5,808 nucleotides of DNA from Caldithrix sp. RBG_13_44_9 (GTDB lineage: Bacteria > Calditrichota > Calditrichia > RBG-13-44-9). The stretch's first letter is position 1; the number at the start of each line of letters is the position of its first letter. A program made the translations under genes and the position numbers. The stretch is from positions 1,312 through 7,119 of the forward strand of contig MESS01000023.1 in the NCBI GenBank assembly GCA_001771055.1, read 5' to 3'. Of this stretch, positions 1 through 5,808 are shown piece after piece. The notes beneath the pieces are model-generated. The model did no database searches. It worked only from the letters and a program-made list of their open reading frames with translations, and was not told the origin of the DNA.

Positions 1-1
1 G

Positions 2-73
2 CCGGTGGATTTAGGAAAACATCTGGAAGAGATTCTACAGAAACTGTGGGGGATCAAATACCGCTGCAAATAA
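2..73 (+). CDS. 3' end of an unidentified plus-strand gene (partial)
   Basis: The second plus-strand frame is open from the window edge to a TAA at 71-73 and gives 23 residues, beginning PVDLGKHLEEILQKLWG and ending IKYRCK. The stretch looks like a real protein C-terminus: a mixed-charge amphipathic helix (KHLEEILQKLW) followed by a basic tail, after which base composition drops sharply into AT-rich DNA. Too little is present to name a family. The gene converges on the DUF2279 gene, whose stop lies about 250 bases away, so the two do not share a transcript. The neighbouring frame is also open for this short distance, so the call rests on residue composition and the composition break. Confidence 0.45.
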   Translation, partial: PVDLGKHLEEILQKLWGIKYRCK

Positions 74-213
74 TCTTATTAAATTTTGATTTAAAAAACC
101 GAAATCATTCAGGATAAAATTAATTGTTTCAATTAAATTATGATATTAAAAATTATATCTGTAAAATCAACATTTTAAAGTTATTAAGAGGGATGAAATG
201 AAGACTTATCTGT

Positions 214-230
214 CTGCCTCCAGCAGGCAG
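214..230. repeat. Small GC-rich palindrome CTGCCT-CCAGC-AGGCAG
   Basis: A perfect 6-base inverted repeat (CTGCCT at 214-219, AGGCAG at 225-230) flanks a 5-base loop and stands out as GC-rich within AT-rich intergenic DNA. No T-run follows on either strand, so it is not a convincing intrinsic terminator. From memory, similar CTGCCTGC-type palindromes occur as dispersed intergenic repeats in some bacterial genomes. Only one copy is visible here, so calling it a member of a repeat family is inference. Confidence 0.4.
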
Positions 231-272
231 GATTACTGACGGACATAACCTATCAAATTATGGCTTATATAA

Positions 273-300
273 GATTCCTTCGCTCCGCTCGGAATGACAA
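273..300. repeat. REP-like palindromic intergenic element
   Basis: The 28-base segment GATTCCTTCGCTCCGCTC followed by GGAATGACAA has outer arms ATTCC (274-278) and GGAAT (291-295) around a 12-base GC-rich centre. This wording (TTCGCTCCGCTCGGAATGACA and variants) is, from general experience, a very common dispersed intergenic sequence in many unrelated bacterial genomes. It lies 24 bases beyond the stop codon of the DUF2279 gene, between convergent genes, which is the usual setting for REP-like elements. It could form a small hairpin in RNA from either strand, but without a T-run. Only one copy is in the window, so its repeat status cannot be proven here. Confidence 0.5.
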
Positions 301-324
301 TCTAGGGAATTATTCAGGAGTATC

Positions 325-1314
325 TTAAAAATAAAAACCAAACCAGATGGTGGTGGGACTGATCCGCACGGCCGGAAGCGGCAGGCGAAGCATATTGAAT
401 TCGTCCTTCATGAACTTAACAAGATTGTTCTTCCCGGTGGGAATTTTATTTAAATCGATATCCAACCCGAAGAAAATTTCCCGCTGGCCATTAAAAACAT
501 CATTGGCAATATTCTGCGCCCCATAACCGACCGCAATTCCCCAGGGTGCCAGCCAGCCGGGATAGGATTGTTTCCAGTCCCTGGGAAATAAATCATAAAA
601 ATTAACACTGAGCCAGAAAGTATATCCCTCGTAATCATCCGCAATGGTTTGACTGACTTCACTGGTACGTTTTTTCAGGTAAGCATCAGATGGAAAATAA
701 CTGACTTTAAATCGGATCCCTTTCAGCTGTTCCGGGTAAAGCTGCTGCAGAGCGGAGTAGGATGATCCCATAAGATTCATCATAAAATCCAATTGACTGA
801 ATCCCCAGCGCTTGAAAAAACCATCAACGATCTCGATCTGCAGCATCCAGACCGAGCCGGTGATCGATCCCCACAGGACTGATTTCGGCACTGACAGACC
901 GCCCCAGCGGTAGATTTTAGAAGCCAGATGGCTGAAATAATAGGCATCGATAAAATGAGCAATCTTGTCCATCTGCTTATATTCACGGATATCACGCTTC
1001 ACTTCATGAAAATGAAAGGTAGTCCGTTCAGTCTTATACCAGAAAGTAGATAACTTTTGAAATCCAATCGCATCTGAAACTACGAACCCGGCAACAATTA
1101 CCGATAACCTCCCCCACTTCACATCAGAAGTATGACGCCAGGGGGTTCCATCATCCAGGTAGGGATAGTATTGATCCGGATGATATAAAGAATCTGCCGG
1201 CTGGATCTGGCTGGGGTCCAACTGAGTATTTTCTGATTGAAGAGGCATTGAAAAAACAAGCAAAAACAGTAACCATATAATCAAGCTGTGAGAGACAAAT
1301 ATGGATTTATTCAT
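325..1314 (-). CDS. DUF2279-type exported, probably outer-membrane protein
   Basis: This gene encodes a 329-residue exported protein of unknown biochemical role. Residues 1-27 form a signal peptide: a short basic start (MNK), a hydrophobic core (LIIWLLFLLVF at 11-21), and a likely cut near SMPLQS. The family signature is MDKIAHFIDAYYFSHL at 115-130, the DK..HF..AY pattern of DUF2279/YfiM-like proteins. It is followed by a hydrophobic segment with E161 and D164 (LQIEIVDGF) and by GFSQLDFMMNLMGSSY at 171-186, which matches the family's second conserved block. The C-terminal part is rich in aromatics and ends TIWFGFYF; a terminal phenylalanine is typical of the last strand of outer-membrane beta-barrels. 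The start is the first ATG before the signal peptide; no strong ribosome site precedes it. It lies 166 bases after RNase G, so it is probably transcribed separately. DUF2279 membership is fairly sure; the barrel fold is inference. Confidence 0.75.
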   Translation of the reverse strand: MNKSIFVSHSLIIWLLFLLVFSMPLQSENTQLDPSQIQPADSLYHPDQYYPYLDDGTPWRHTSDVKWGRLSVIVAGFVVSDAIGFQKLSTFWYKTERTTFHFHEVKRDIREYKQMDKIAHFIDAYYFSHLASKIYRWGGLSVPKSVLWGSITGSVWMLQIEIVDGFFKRWGFSQLDFMMNLMGSSYSALQQLYPEQLKGIRFKVSYFPSDAYLKKRTSEVSQTIADDYEGYTFWLSVNFYDLFPRDWKQSYPGWLAPWGIAVGYGAQNIANDVFNGQREIFFGLDIDLNKIPTGKNNLVKFMKDEFNMLRLPLPAVRISPTTIWFGFYF

Positions 1315-1348
1315 TAAAGATTCTGTACAATGTTTGTCATTAATACTT

Positions 1349-1368
1349 CAGAGCCATTTGCAGCTCTG
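1349..1368. repeat. Inverted repeat between RNase G and the DUF2279 gene
   Basis: CAGAGC (1349-1354) and GCTCTG (1363-1368) form a perfect 6-base stem with an 8-base loop, inside the 166-base gap between the stop of RNase G and the start of the DUF2279 gene. No T-run follows on the minus strand, so it is a poor intrinsic terminator. It could instead lie in the DUF2279 leader, about 35 bases upstream of the ATG. The function is unknown. Confidence 0.3.
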
Positions 1369-1480
1369 TAGTGATTTTAATCCGCTGGCACAATGTAAAA
1401 AACGTGTAAAATTGTTATCTCTATAAAGTTTATCCAGATCAACATCTTAAAATCAATATCCATCAAGAGAATCATGGTGC

Positions 1481-3007
1481 CTATCGTCCGAATTTTTCGG
1501 TCACATCTTCGCCGGTTTTTTTAACCAGAACCCGGTATTCGAATGACCGCATGTTGACATCGGCCTCGGTATCAATCCGGATCCAGTATTTCCACATCAA
1601 GCGCAGCCTCCGGCTGATCCGTTTATTGGTCAAATATTCTATCAGCTGGGGATGGGCACGGATAATGATCCGGCGGTCATAATCCGCTGCTACATAGCGA
1701 CGGATGATCCGCTCCATATTGGCCATCACCGTACCGGGGGTGGGGACAAAGCCGCTTCCCTCGCACAGCGGACAGGGTTCATGGATATTATAGATCAGGC
1801 TGGGCCGGATGCGCTGCCGGGTCATTTCCACCAGACCAAAGCGGCTGATTTCTGTTACCCGACTCACTGCCCGGTCATGGGCAAACTCTTTCTTGAGCTC
1901 ATTTAAAAGTTTCAGCTTATTCCCTTCCTGTTCCATATCTATAAAATCTATAATTATCAATCCACCAATATCACGTAAGCGTAATTGCCGGGCAATTTCC
2001 CTGGAGGCCTCTAAATTAATTTTCAGGGAATTCCGTTCATGATCCCGCTTGCCAAAATAACGGCCGCTGTTTACATCAATAGAAGTTAAAGCTTCAGTAT
2101 GTTCGATAATGATATATCCGCCGTTATCCATCCAGACCTTACGTTCCAGGCTTTTCTGCAATTCCGATTCGATTTTGAACACATCAAAAACCGGTTTGCG
2201 GGATTTAAAATATTCCAGGCGGTTCAGCAGGTCAGAACCGACATCTTTAAGATAGCGGTGAATTTCCCGGTACATCTTGCGGGTGTCTACCACTACCCGC
2301 TGAACATCCGAGGTAAACAGATCACGGATAACGCTGGAGGCCATACCCAGATCCTTGAAGATCAGAGCGGGAGGCTGGGATCTTTTTATTTCCGCCTGAA
2401 CTTTTTTCCAGGCTTTTAATAATTTCTGCAGATCATTATTCAGGGTCACTTCGTCTTTACCTTCGGCCACCGTCCTGATAATGATCCCGAAATTCTTCGG
2501 CCTGATCTTGCGGGCGATCATCCGCAGCCGCTTTCTTTCTGCCATACTGGAAATTTTTCTTGAGACTCCTACCCGGTCCTGGTTAGGTGCCAGCACCATA
2601 AAACGGCCGGGAAGGGTTAACTCGGTAGTAACCCGTGGTCCCTTGGTAATGATGGGTTCCTTGATGATCTGGACTGATATCTCCTGTCCGTTGCGCAGCA
2701 GATCTGCTGGATCGATTTCTTGCTTTTTGCGGTTCTCACTGATCAATTCCTCATCAATATCCGCAAACAATTGATTCACTTCTTCCCCTATATCCGAAAA
2801 GTGCAGGAAGCCATCCTGTTCAAAGCCAATATTGATGAAAGCCGCCTGCATCCCCTTTACCACCCGCCGGATCCGCCCCTTGTAAATATCCCCCACCATC
2901 CGTTCGTTGTCCGGCCGCTCCACAAATATTTCCACCAGCTTACTATTTTCAAGTAAGGCAATCCTGGTATCTTCATTAGTTGAATTAATAATGATCTCTT
3001 TTTTCAT
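1481..3007 (-). CDS. rng: Ribonuclease G (RNase E/G family endoribonuclease)
   Basis: This is a Mg-dependent, 5'-end-sensing endoribonuclease of the cytoplasm. Family members mature 16S rRNA 5' ends and start mRNA decay. At 508 residues it is close to E. coli RNase G (489) and lacks the long C-terminal scaffold of RNase E. The order of parts is typical: an S1 domain from about residue 37 (GDIYKGRIRRVVKGMQAAFINIG); a 5'-sensor segment GIIIRTVAEG with R178 and T179; a DNase I-like catalytic core with D311 and N313 in TSIDVNSGRY and D354 in GLIIIDFIDM, matching the metal ligands D303, N305 and D346 of RNase E; and the zinc-link CPLCEGSG with C412 and C415. All key residues are present. The small C-terminal domain ends in TEKFGR. 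An AGGAGA site precedes the ATG. The gene starts 39 bases after the radical SAM gene, so the two are probably cotranscribed. RNase E is the alternative name, but length favours G. Confidence 0.95.
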   Translation of the reverse strand: MKKEIIINSTNEDTRIALLENSKLVEIFVERPDNERMVGDIYKGRIRRVVKGMQAAFINIGFEQDGFLHFSDIGEEVNQLFADIDEELISENRKKQEIDPADLLRNGQEISVQIIKEPIITKGPRVTTELTLPGRFMVLAPNQDRVGVSRKISSMAERKRLRMIARKIRPKNFGIIIRTVAEGKDEVTLNNDLQKLLKAWKKVQAEIKRSQPPALIFKDLGMASSVIRDLFTSDVQRVVVDTRKMYREIHRYLKDVGSDLLNRLEYFKSRKPVFDVFKIESELQKSLERKVWMDNGGYIIIEHTEALTSIDVNSGRYFGKRDHERNSLKINLEASREIARQLRLRDIGGLIIIDFIDMEQEGNKLKLLNELKKEFAHDRAVSRVTEISRFGLVEMTRQRIRPSLIYNIHEPCPLCEGSGFVPTPGTVMANMERIIRRYVAADYDRRIIIRAHPQLIEYLTNKRISRRLRLMWKYWIRIDTEADVNMRSFEYRVLVKKTGEDVTEKFGR

Positions 3008-3017
3008 CTTGTTTTCT

Positions 3018-3023
3018 TCTCCT
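3018..3023 (-). promoter_or_regulatory. Ribosome binding site of rng
   Basis: On the minus strand AGGAGA ends 10 bases before the ATG at 3007, followed by a purine-rich AGAAAACAAG spacer. The spacing is slightly long but the motif is a clear Shine-Dalgarno match and supports the chosen start. It is the strongest ribosome site in the window; the radical SAM and DUF2279 genes have only weak ones. Confidence 0.6.
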
Positions 3024-3046
3024 GTAACCTGAGTAATCCCCCGGTT

Positions 3047-5668
3047 TTAAATAACTTCAAATGGTTCCTGTACTTTATCCCCTGTCACAATATATTGACC
3101 GGTTCGCTGGGTATAAAAATTCCGGTGATCGACTCCCTGTTTCCCCAGCAGTGATTCCAGCACCTCGGTTACCTTGGCCATTCTTCCCTCAATGGCAATC
3201 AAGGTAGTGACCAGTTTATGATCGGATATTTCCAGCTTTTTAATAAATGGCCGGATATCCACCGATTTATTCCCCTCTTTCAACTGGCGTTCCACCAGAA
3301 TGGTGGATTGAGCCAGAAAACTGTCCAGCCACTCCGGTGGTAATACCAAGTCCTCCAGCTCTGTCTCATAAGTCAGCTGTCCGATAGCTGAGGCCAGCGA
3401 AGGCACTTTGGCAAAAATTGTTTTCTGCATCAGGATCTGTATCCCGGCTGGCAATGCCGGATTCAGTTTAAACTGGAAATCAGCCTCGCGGCCCATTTCC
3501 ACTTCCAGATCCAGATATTCAGCAATACTCCCCACTCCCAGACTTAACGGCGGACCAAATGATAATTTGGGACGGGGATGAAATCCCTGCGAATACGCCA
3601 GGGAAATTTTTGCCCGGCGGGCCGCCCGGTCAAACAAGCGGACCACATCCAAATGGGATATGAAACGGGTAAGACCGGTCTTGGTATACCGCACCCGGAT
3701 TTTTTTCTTGGCCAGCTGCTGGGGAATGTCCCTTTTTTTTGTAGACCGGCCGAAGGAAGCAGCGGCTGGTTGGGTCGTCGATTGTTCGTCCCGCCGGATC
3801 GCATCCGATTTTAATTGAGCTGTTTCCTCCTTCTTAAAGCAGGAGACCAATTGCTCAAATTCCTTGCGCTGTAACCCGCAGCCCAGACAGACACTGTCCC
3901 GGCAGTCAGCACTAAGACGACCCTCATAAGCCTGCATTTTTTCTTTCTGCAGAAAAGACTTGGAAATACCCATATCAATGTGGTCCCAGGGAAGAGGCTG
4001 TGAAACTGACAGCGGTTTGAGATATCCCTTCCAGTCAATACCCTGCTTTTCAAAGGCACTCTCCCAGTTAGCCCAGCGGAATCCTTCATTCCAGCCATCA
4101 AATCGTGCCCCATTGCGCCAGGCCTGTTCCAATACCCCGCCCAACTCACGTCCCCCACGGGTGAAAACTGTTTCCAGGCAGCTGGCAAATCCCTCCCGCC
4201 AACTCACGGCAATCCGCTCATTTTCCAGTCGGCTGACCAGGTAGCGGGACTTCCGTTCAATCTCCTGCGGTATTTCCTGTTTCTCCCATTGAAAAGGAGT
4301 ATGCGGTTTGGGTGAAAACGGGGAGATGGAAATATTTAATCGCACATCCTTGAATTCCCGGGCGATCTTCTTACATTTCTGGATCAGCTCCACAATCGCC
4401 TTCAGATCCTCTTCTTTCTCGGTGGGCAGACCGATCATAAAGTAAAATTTTACAATCTTCCAGCCGCTCTGCAGTACCATCTGCAGGGAACCAAGCAGGT
4501 CATCTTCCCGGATATTTTTATTGATCACATTCCGCAGGCGCTGGCTCCCCGCCTCAGGAGCAAAGGTGAAGCCGGTTTTCTTAAAAGTCTGTACAAAATC
4601 CACCATTTCACCGGTCAATCCATCCAGCCGCAGGGAAGGGAAAGAGAAGCTCAATTTTTCCTCGGCCGAGAGCATTTTTTCTTTTACCATCAGCCAGGTC
4701 AGATCCTGGTAATCGGAAGTATTCAGGGAGAGCAGGGAAATTTCCTCAAATCCGCTGTCCTTAACGGCCTGCTGGCTCTGATGGATGATATCCTCCACGC
4801 TTCGCTGGCGAACCGGTCGGTAGATCATGCCGGCATTACAAAAACGGCAGCCCTCTGAGCATCCCCGCATAATTTCCACCGCCAGCCGGTCGTGGGTAAT
4901 TTCGATCAACGGCACCAGTGGTTTTACCGGATAATTCTTTTCTGACAGCTGAGGCAGCACCCGCTTATAGATCCGTTTGGGGACATTGGGTTGAACCGGA
5001 GAAATACTTTGGAAATCGCCGAATGAATTATACTCTGCCTTATAAAAGGACGGCGCATACACTCCGGCAATACCCGCCAGATCCAGCAGCAACTGTTGCC
5101 GGTTTTTTCCTGCTTCTTTAGCAGCGATAATAGTCTGGCAGATTTCCAATACGGCTTCTTCTCCGTCACCCAGCAGAAAAACATCGATAAACTCGGCCAG
5201 AGGTTCGGGATTGTAGGCCGAAGGCCCGCCGGCAATGATCAGCGGAAATCGGCCATCGCGATCGGCGGAGCGCAGAGGGATCCCTGCCAGATCCAGCATA
5301 TTCAATAAGGTAGTGTAGGTCAGTTCAAATTGAAGGGTGAACCCGATCCAGTCGTATTGGGAAAGTGCAGTACGTGACTCCAGGCTGAACAGCGGAATTT
5401 TTTTAGCCCGCAGTACTTCTTCGGCATCAAACCAGGGTGCGTAAACCCGTTCCGCCCAGAGGTCAGGATTGGCATTCAGGATATGGTATAAAATATCAAA
5501 CCCCACATAAGACATTCCCAGTTCATAAACCTCCGGGAAGGCCAATGCCGCTCTTAACTTAACCTGTGCTGGATTTTTCCGGACAACATTATATTCATTG
5601 CCCAGAAAGCGACCCGGTTTATTTATAAAAGGTAGAAATTCTTTATCTACCCTGGAGGTCAAATCCAT
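3047..5668 (-). CDS. Fused radical SAM protein (TIGR03960-like) with DUF2344 domain (TIGR03936-like)
   Basis: An 873-residue cytoplasmic protein of unknown reaction. Residues about 35-180 form a B12-binding-like Rossmann domain (ELGMSYVGFDILYHIL at 49-64, IAGGPSAYNPEPL at 145-157, LLGDGEEAV at 165-173). The radical SAM core follows, about 255-490, with the 4Fe-4S motif CSEGCRFC (C270, C274, C277), then FAPEAGSQRLRNVINK (369-384) and KFYFMIGLPTEKEED (407-421). After it come LPWDHIDMGISKSFL (559-573) and a second cysteine group, C589, C594 and C597. A charged, low-complexity linker (about 612-654) leads to DUF2344 (about 656-873: RYTKTGLTRFISHLDVVRLF, then SQGFHPRPKLSFGPPLSLG). Many bacteria encode the two halves as adjacent genes; fusions are known. 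The start gives the usual family N-terminus (INKPGRFLGNEYN) although its ribosome site is weak. It is the first gene of a likely operon with rng, which suggests RNA-linked work. Family assignment is firm; substrate and cobalamin use are unknown. Confidence 0.9.
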   Translation of the reverse strand: MDLTSRVDKEFLPFINKPGRFLGNEYNVVRKNPAQVKLRAALAFPEVYELGMSYVGFDILYHILNANPDLWAERVYAPWFDAEEVLRAKKIPLFSLESRTALSQYDWIGFTLQFELTYTTLLNMLDLAGIPLRSADRDGRFPLIIAGGPSAYNPEPLAEFIDVFLLGDGEEAVLEICQTIIAAKEAGKNRQQLLLDLAGIAGVYAPSFYKAEYNSFGDFQSISPVQPNVPKRIYKRVLPQLSEKNYPVKPLVPLIEITHDRLAVEIMRGCSEGCRFCNAGMIYRPVRQRSVEDIIHQSQQAVKDSGFEEISLLSLNTSDYQDLTWLMVKEKMLSAEEKLSFSFPSLRLDGLTGEMVDFVQTFKKTGFTFAPEAGSQRLRNVINKNIREDDLLGSLQMVLQSGWKIVKFYFMIGLPTEKEEDLKAIVELIQKCKKIAREFKDVRLNISISPFSPKPHTPFQWEKQEIPQEIERKSRYLVSRLENERIAVSWREGFASCLETVFTRGGRELGGVLEQAWRNGARFDGWNEGFRWANWESAFEKQGIDWKGYLKPLSVSQPLPWDHIDMGISKSFLQKEKMQAYEGRLSADCRDSVCLGCGLQRKEFEQLVSCFKKEETAQLKSDAIRRDEQSTTQPAAASFGRSTKKRDIPQQLAKKKIRVRYTKTGLTRFISHLDVVRLFDRAARRAKISLAYSQGFHPRPKLSFGPPLSLGVGSIAEYLDLEVEMGREADFQFKLNPALPAGIQILMQKTIFAKVPSLASAIGQLTYETELEDLVLPPEWLDSFLAQSTILVERQLKEGNKSVDIRPFIKKLEISDHKLVTTLIAIEGRMAKVTEVLESLLGKQGVDHRNFYTQRTGQYIVTGDKVQEPFEVI

Positions 5669-5721
5669 TTTTTTCCGTATGGAAAATATCGATTCTAGAA
5701 AAATTGTTTTTTAAATACTAC

Positions 5722-5808
5722 TCATTTGCGAAACAGCTTCGCTCCCCCGTTCCATACCTTTACCCCTGCATCATCGCGGGCAATCCTTCCGGCATGATTC
5801 ATATGCTG
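5722..5808 (-). CDS. Possible 3' end of an upstream minus-strand gene (partial)
   Basis: One minus-strand frame is open from the right edge to a TGA at 5722-5724, giving 28 residues that include NHAGRIARDDAGVKVWN and end GGAKLFRK. Composition is protein-like (charged, few rare residues) and similar in G+C to the neighbouring gene, whereas 5669-5721 turns AT-rich, as an intergenic gap would. If real, the gene ends 53 bases before the radical SAM gene and could head the same operon. I do not recognise the family. An open frame of 28 codons can occur by chance, and the GCGAA/TTCGC inverted repeat at 5728-5742 leaves a non-coding reading possible. Confidence 0.35.
   Translation of the reverse strand, partial: QHMNHAGRIARDDAGVKVWNGGAKLFRK

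Larger units (their letters stand above)
74..324. other. Convergent intergenic region, AT-rich with short palindromes
   Basis: This 251-base gap separates two genes that converge. Bases 74-190 are strongly AT-rich and hold two AT-only inverted repeats: TTAAAT/ATTTAA at 79-94 with a 4-base loop, and TTAATTG/CAATTAA at 120-136 with a 3-base loop. Neither has the GC-rich stem and T-run of a classical intrinsic terminator, so no terminator is called, though transcripts from both sides must end here. The right half holds two GC-richer palindromes, listed separately. A 13-codon ORF at 198-239 (ATG behind an AAGAGGG-like stretch) has no other support. I see no RNA gene. Confidence 0.6.

Noticed and set aside
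79..136. AT-only inverted repeats after the left-edge gene as an intrinsic terminator
   Set aside because: Their stems have no or almost no GC pairs and no proper T-run follows, so their predicted stability is too low for a terminator call.
198..239. 13-codon plus-strand ORF (MKTYLSASSRQDY) behind an AAGAGGG-like site
   Set aside because: It is very short, overlaps the palindrome at 214-230, and its residues are simply the translation of that repeat; nothing else supports a peptide.
450..995. Two minus-strand frames of about 70 codons inside the DUF2279 gene
   Set aside because: They are out-of-frame shadows; the 329-residue frame has a signal peptide and family signature, and no frameshift is needed to explain it.
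1349..1368. Hairpin CAGAGC/GCTCTG as the terminator of rng
   Set aside because: It lies over 110 bases past the rng stop, has only six pairs, and no T-run follows on the minus strand.
1652..2956. Several plus-strand open frames opposite RNase G (77-106 codons)
   Set aside because: They are antisense shadows of a well-supported gene, with no ribosome sites or recognisable protein features.
3008..3046. Terminator or attenuator between the radical SAM gene and rng
   Set aside because: The 39-base gap has no hairpin with a T-run; it contains only the rng ribosome site and a CCGGGGG stretch.
3544..5308. Open frames of 63-125 codons overlapping the radical SAM gene on both strands
   Set aside because: All fall inside a gene whose motifs are intact in its own frame; their translations are rich in R, P, S and W, as expected of shadow frames.
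5692..5697. Possible -10 box TAGAAT on the minus strand, 24 bases before the radical SAM start
   Set aside because: It is one mismatch from TATAAT, but no acceptable -35 box lies 16-18 bases upstream, and the region is AT-rich enough to give such matches by chance.

Overview
The window (about half G+C in its genes, distinctly AT-rich between them) looks like chromosomal DNA of a Gram-negative bacterium. The best pointer is the gene at 325-1314, a DUF2279-type exported protein with a signal peptide and a C-terminal phenylalanine suited to an outer-membrane strand. That family is common in Bacteroidota and neighbouring FCB-group phyla. A member of the FCB group outside classical Bacteroidetes (Calditrichota or Marinimicrobia-like) would fit, but this is inference and no rRNA or other phylogenetic marker is present.

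Layout. Bases 2-73 are the 3' end of a plus-strand gene of unknown function. Bases 74-324 are a convergent intergenic region: first very AT-rich, with short AT-only inverted repeats, then two short GC-richer palindromes that resemble dispersed intergenic repeats. Everything else lies on the minus strand. Read in transcription order, the right edge (5808-5722) may be the tail of an upstream gene. It is followed by a long radical SAM protein (5668-3047), a ribonuclease G (3007-1481) only 39 bases downstream, and, after a 166-base gap, the DUF2279 protein (1314-325).

Function. The core is the pair radical SAM/DUF2344 plus RNase G. The 873-residue protein joins in one chain what many bacteria encode as two adjacent genes: an uncharacterised radical SAM protein with a B12-binding-like N-terminal domain (TIGR03960 type), and the 'radical SAM-linked' DUF2344 protein (TIGR03936 type). 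In many bacteria, Clostridia for example, these sit directly beside an RNase E/G gene, as here. RNase G is a well-understood RNA endonuclease; the chemistry of its radical SAM neighbour is not known. The recurring association suggests an RNA-linked role. The DUF2279 gene is probably a separate transcription unit with an envelope role.

I found no mobile element, CRISPR array, tRNA or rRNA, and no phage or defence gene. The most interesting content is the uncharacterised radical SAM/DUF2344 enzyme, including a second cysteine cluster and the absence of a classical cobalamin-binding histidine motif. The small palindromes at the left edge come next.
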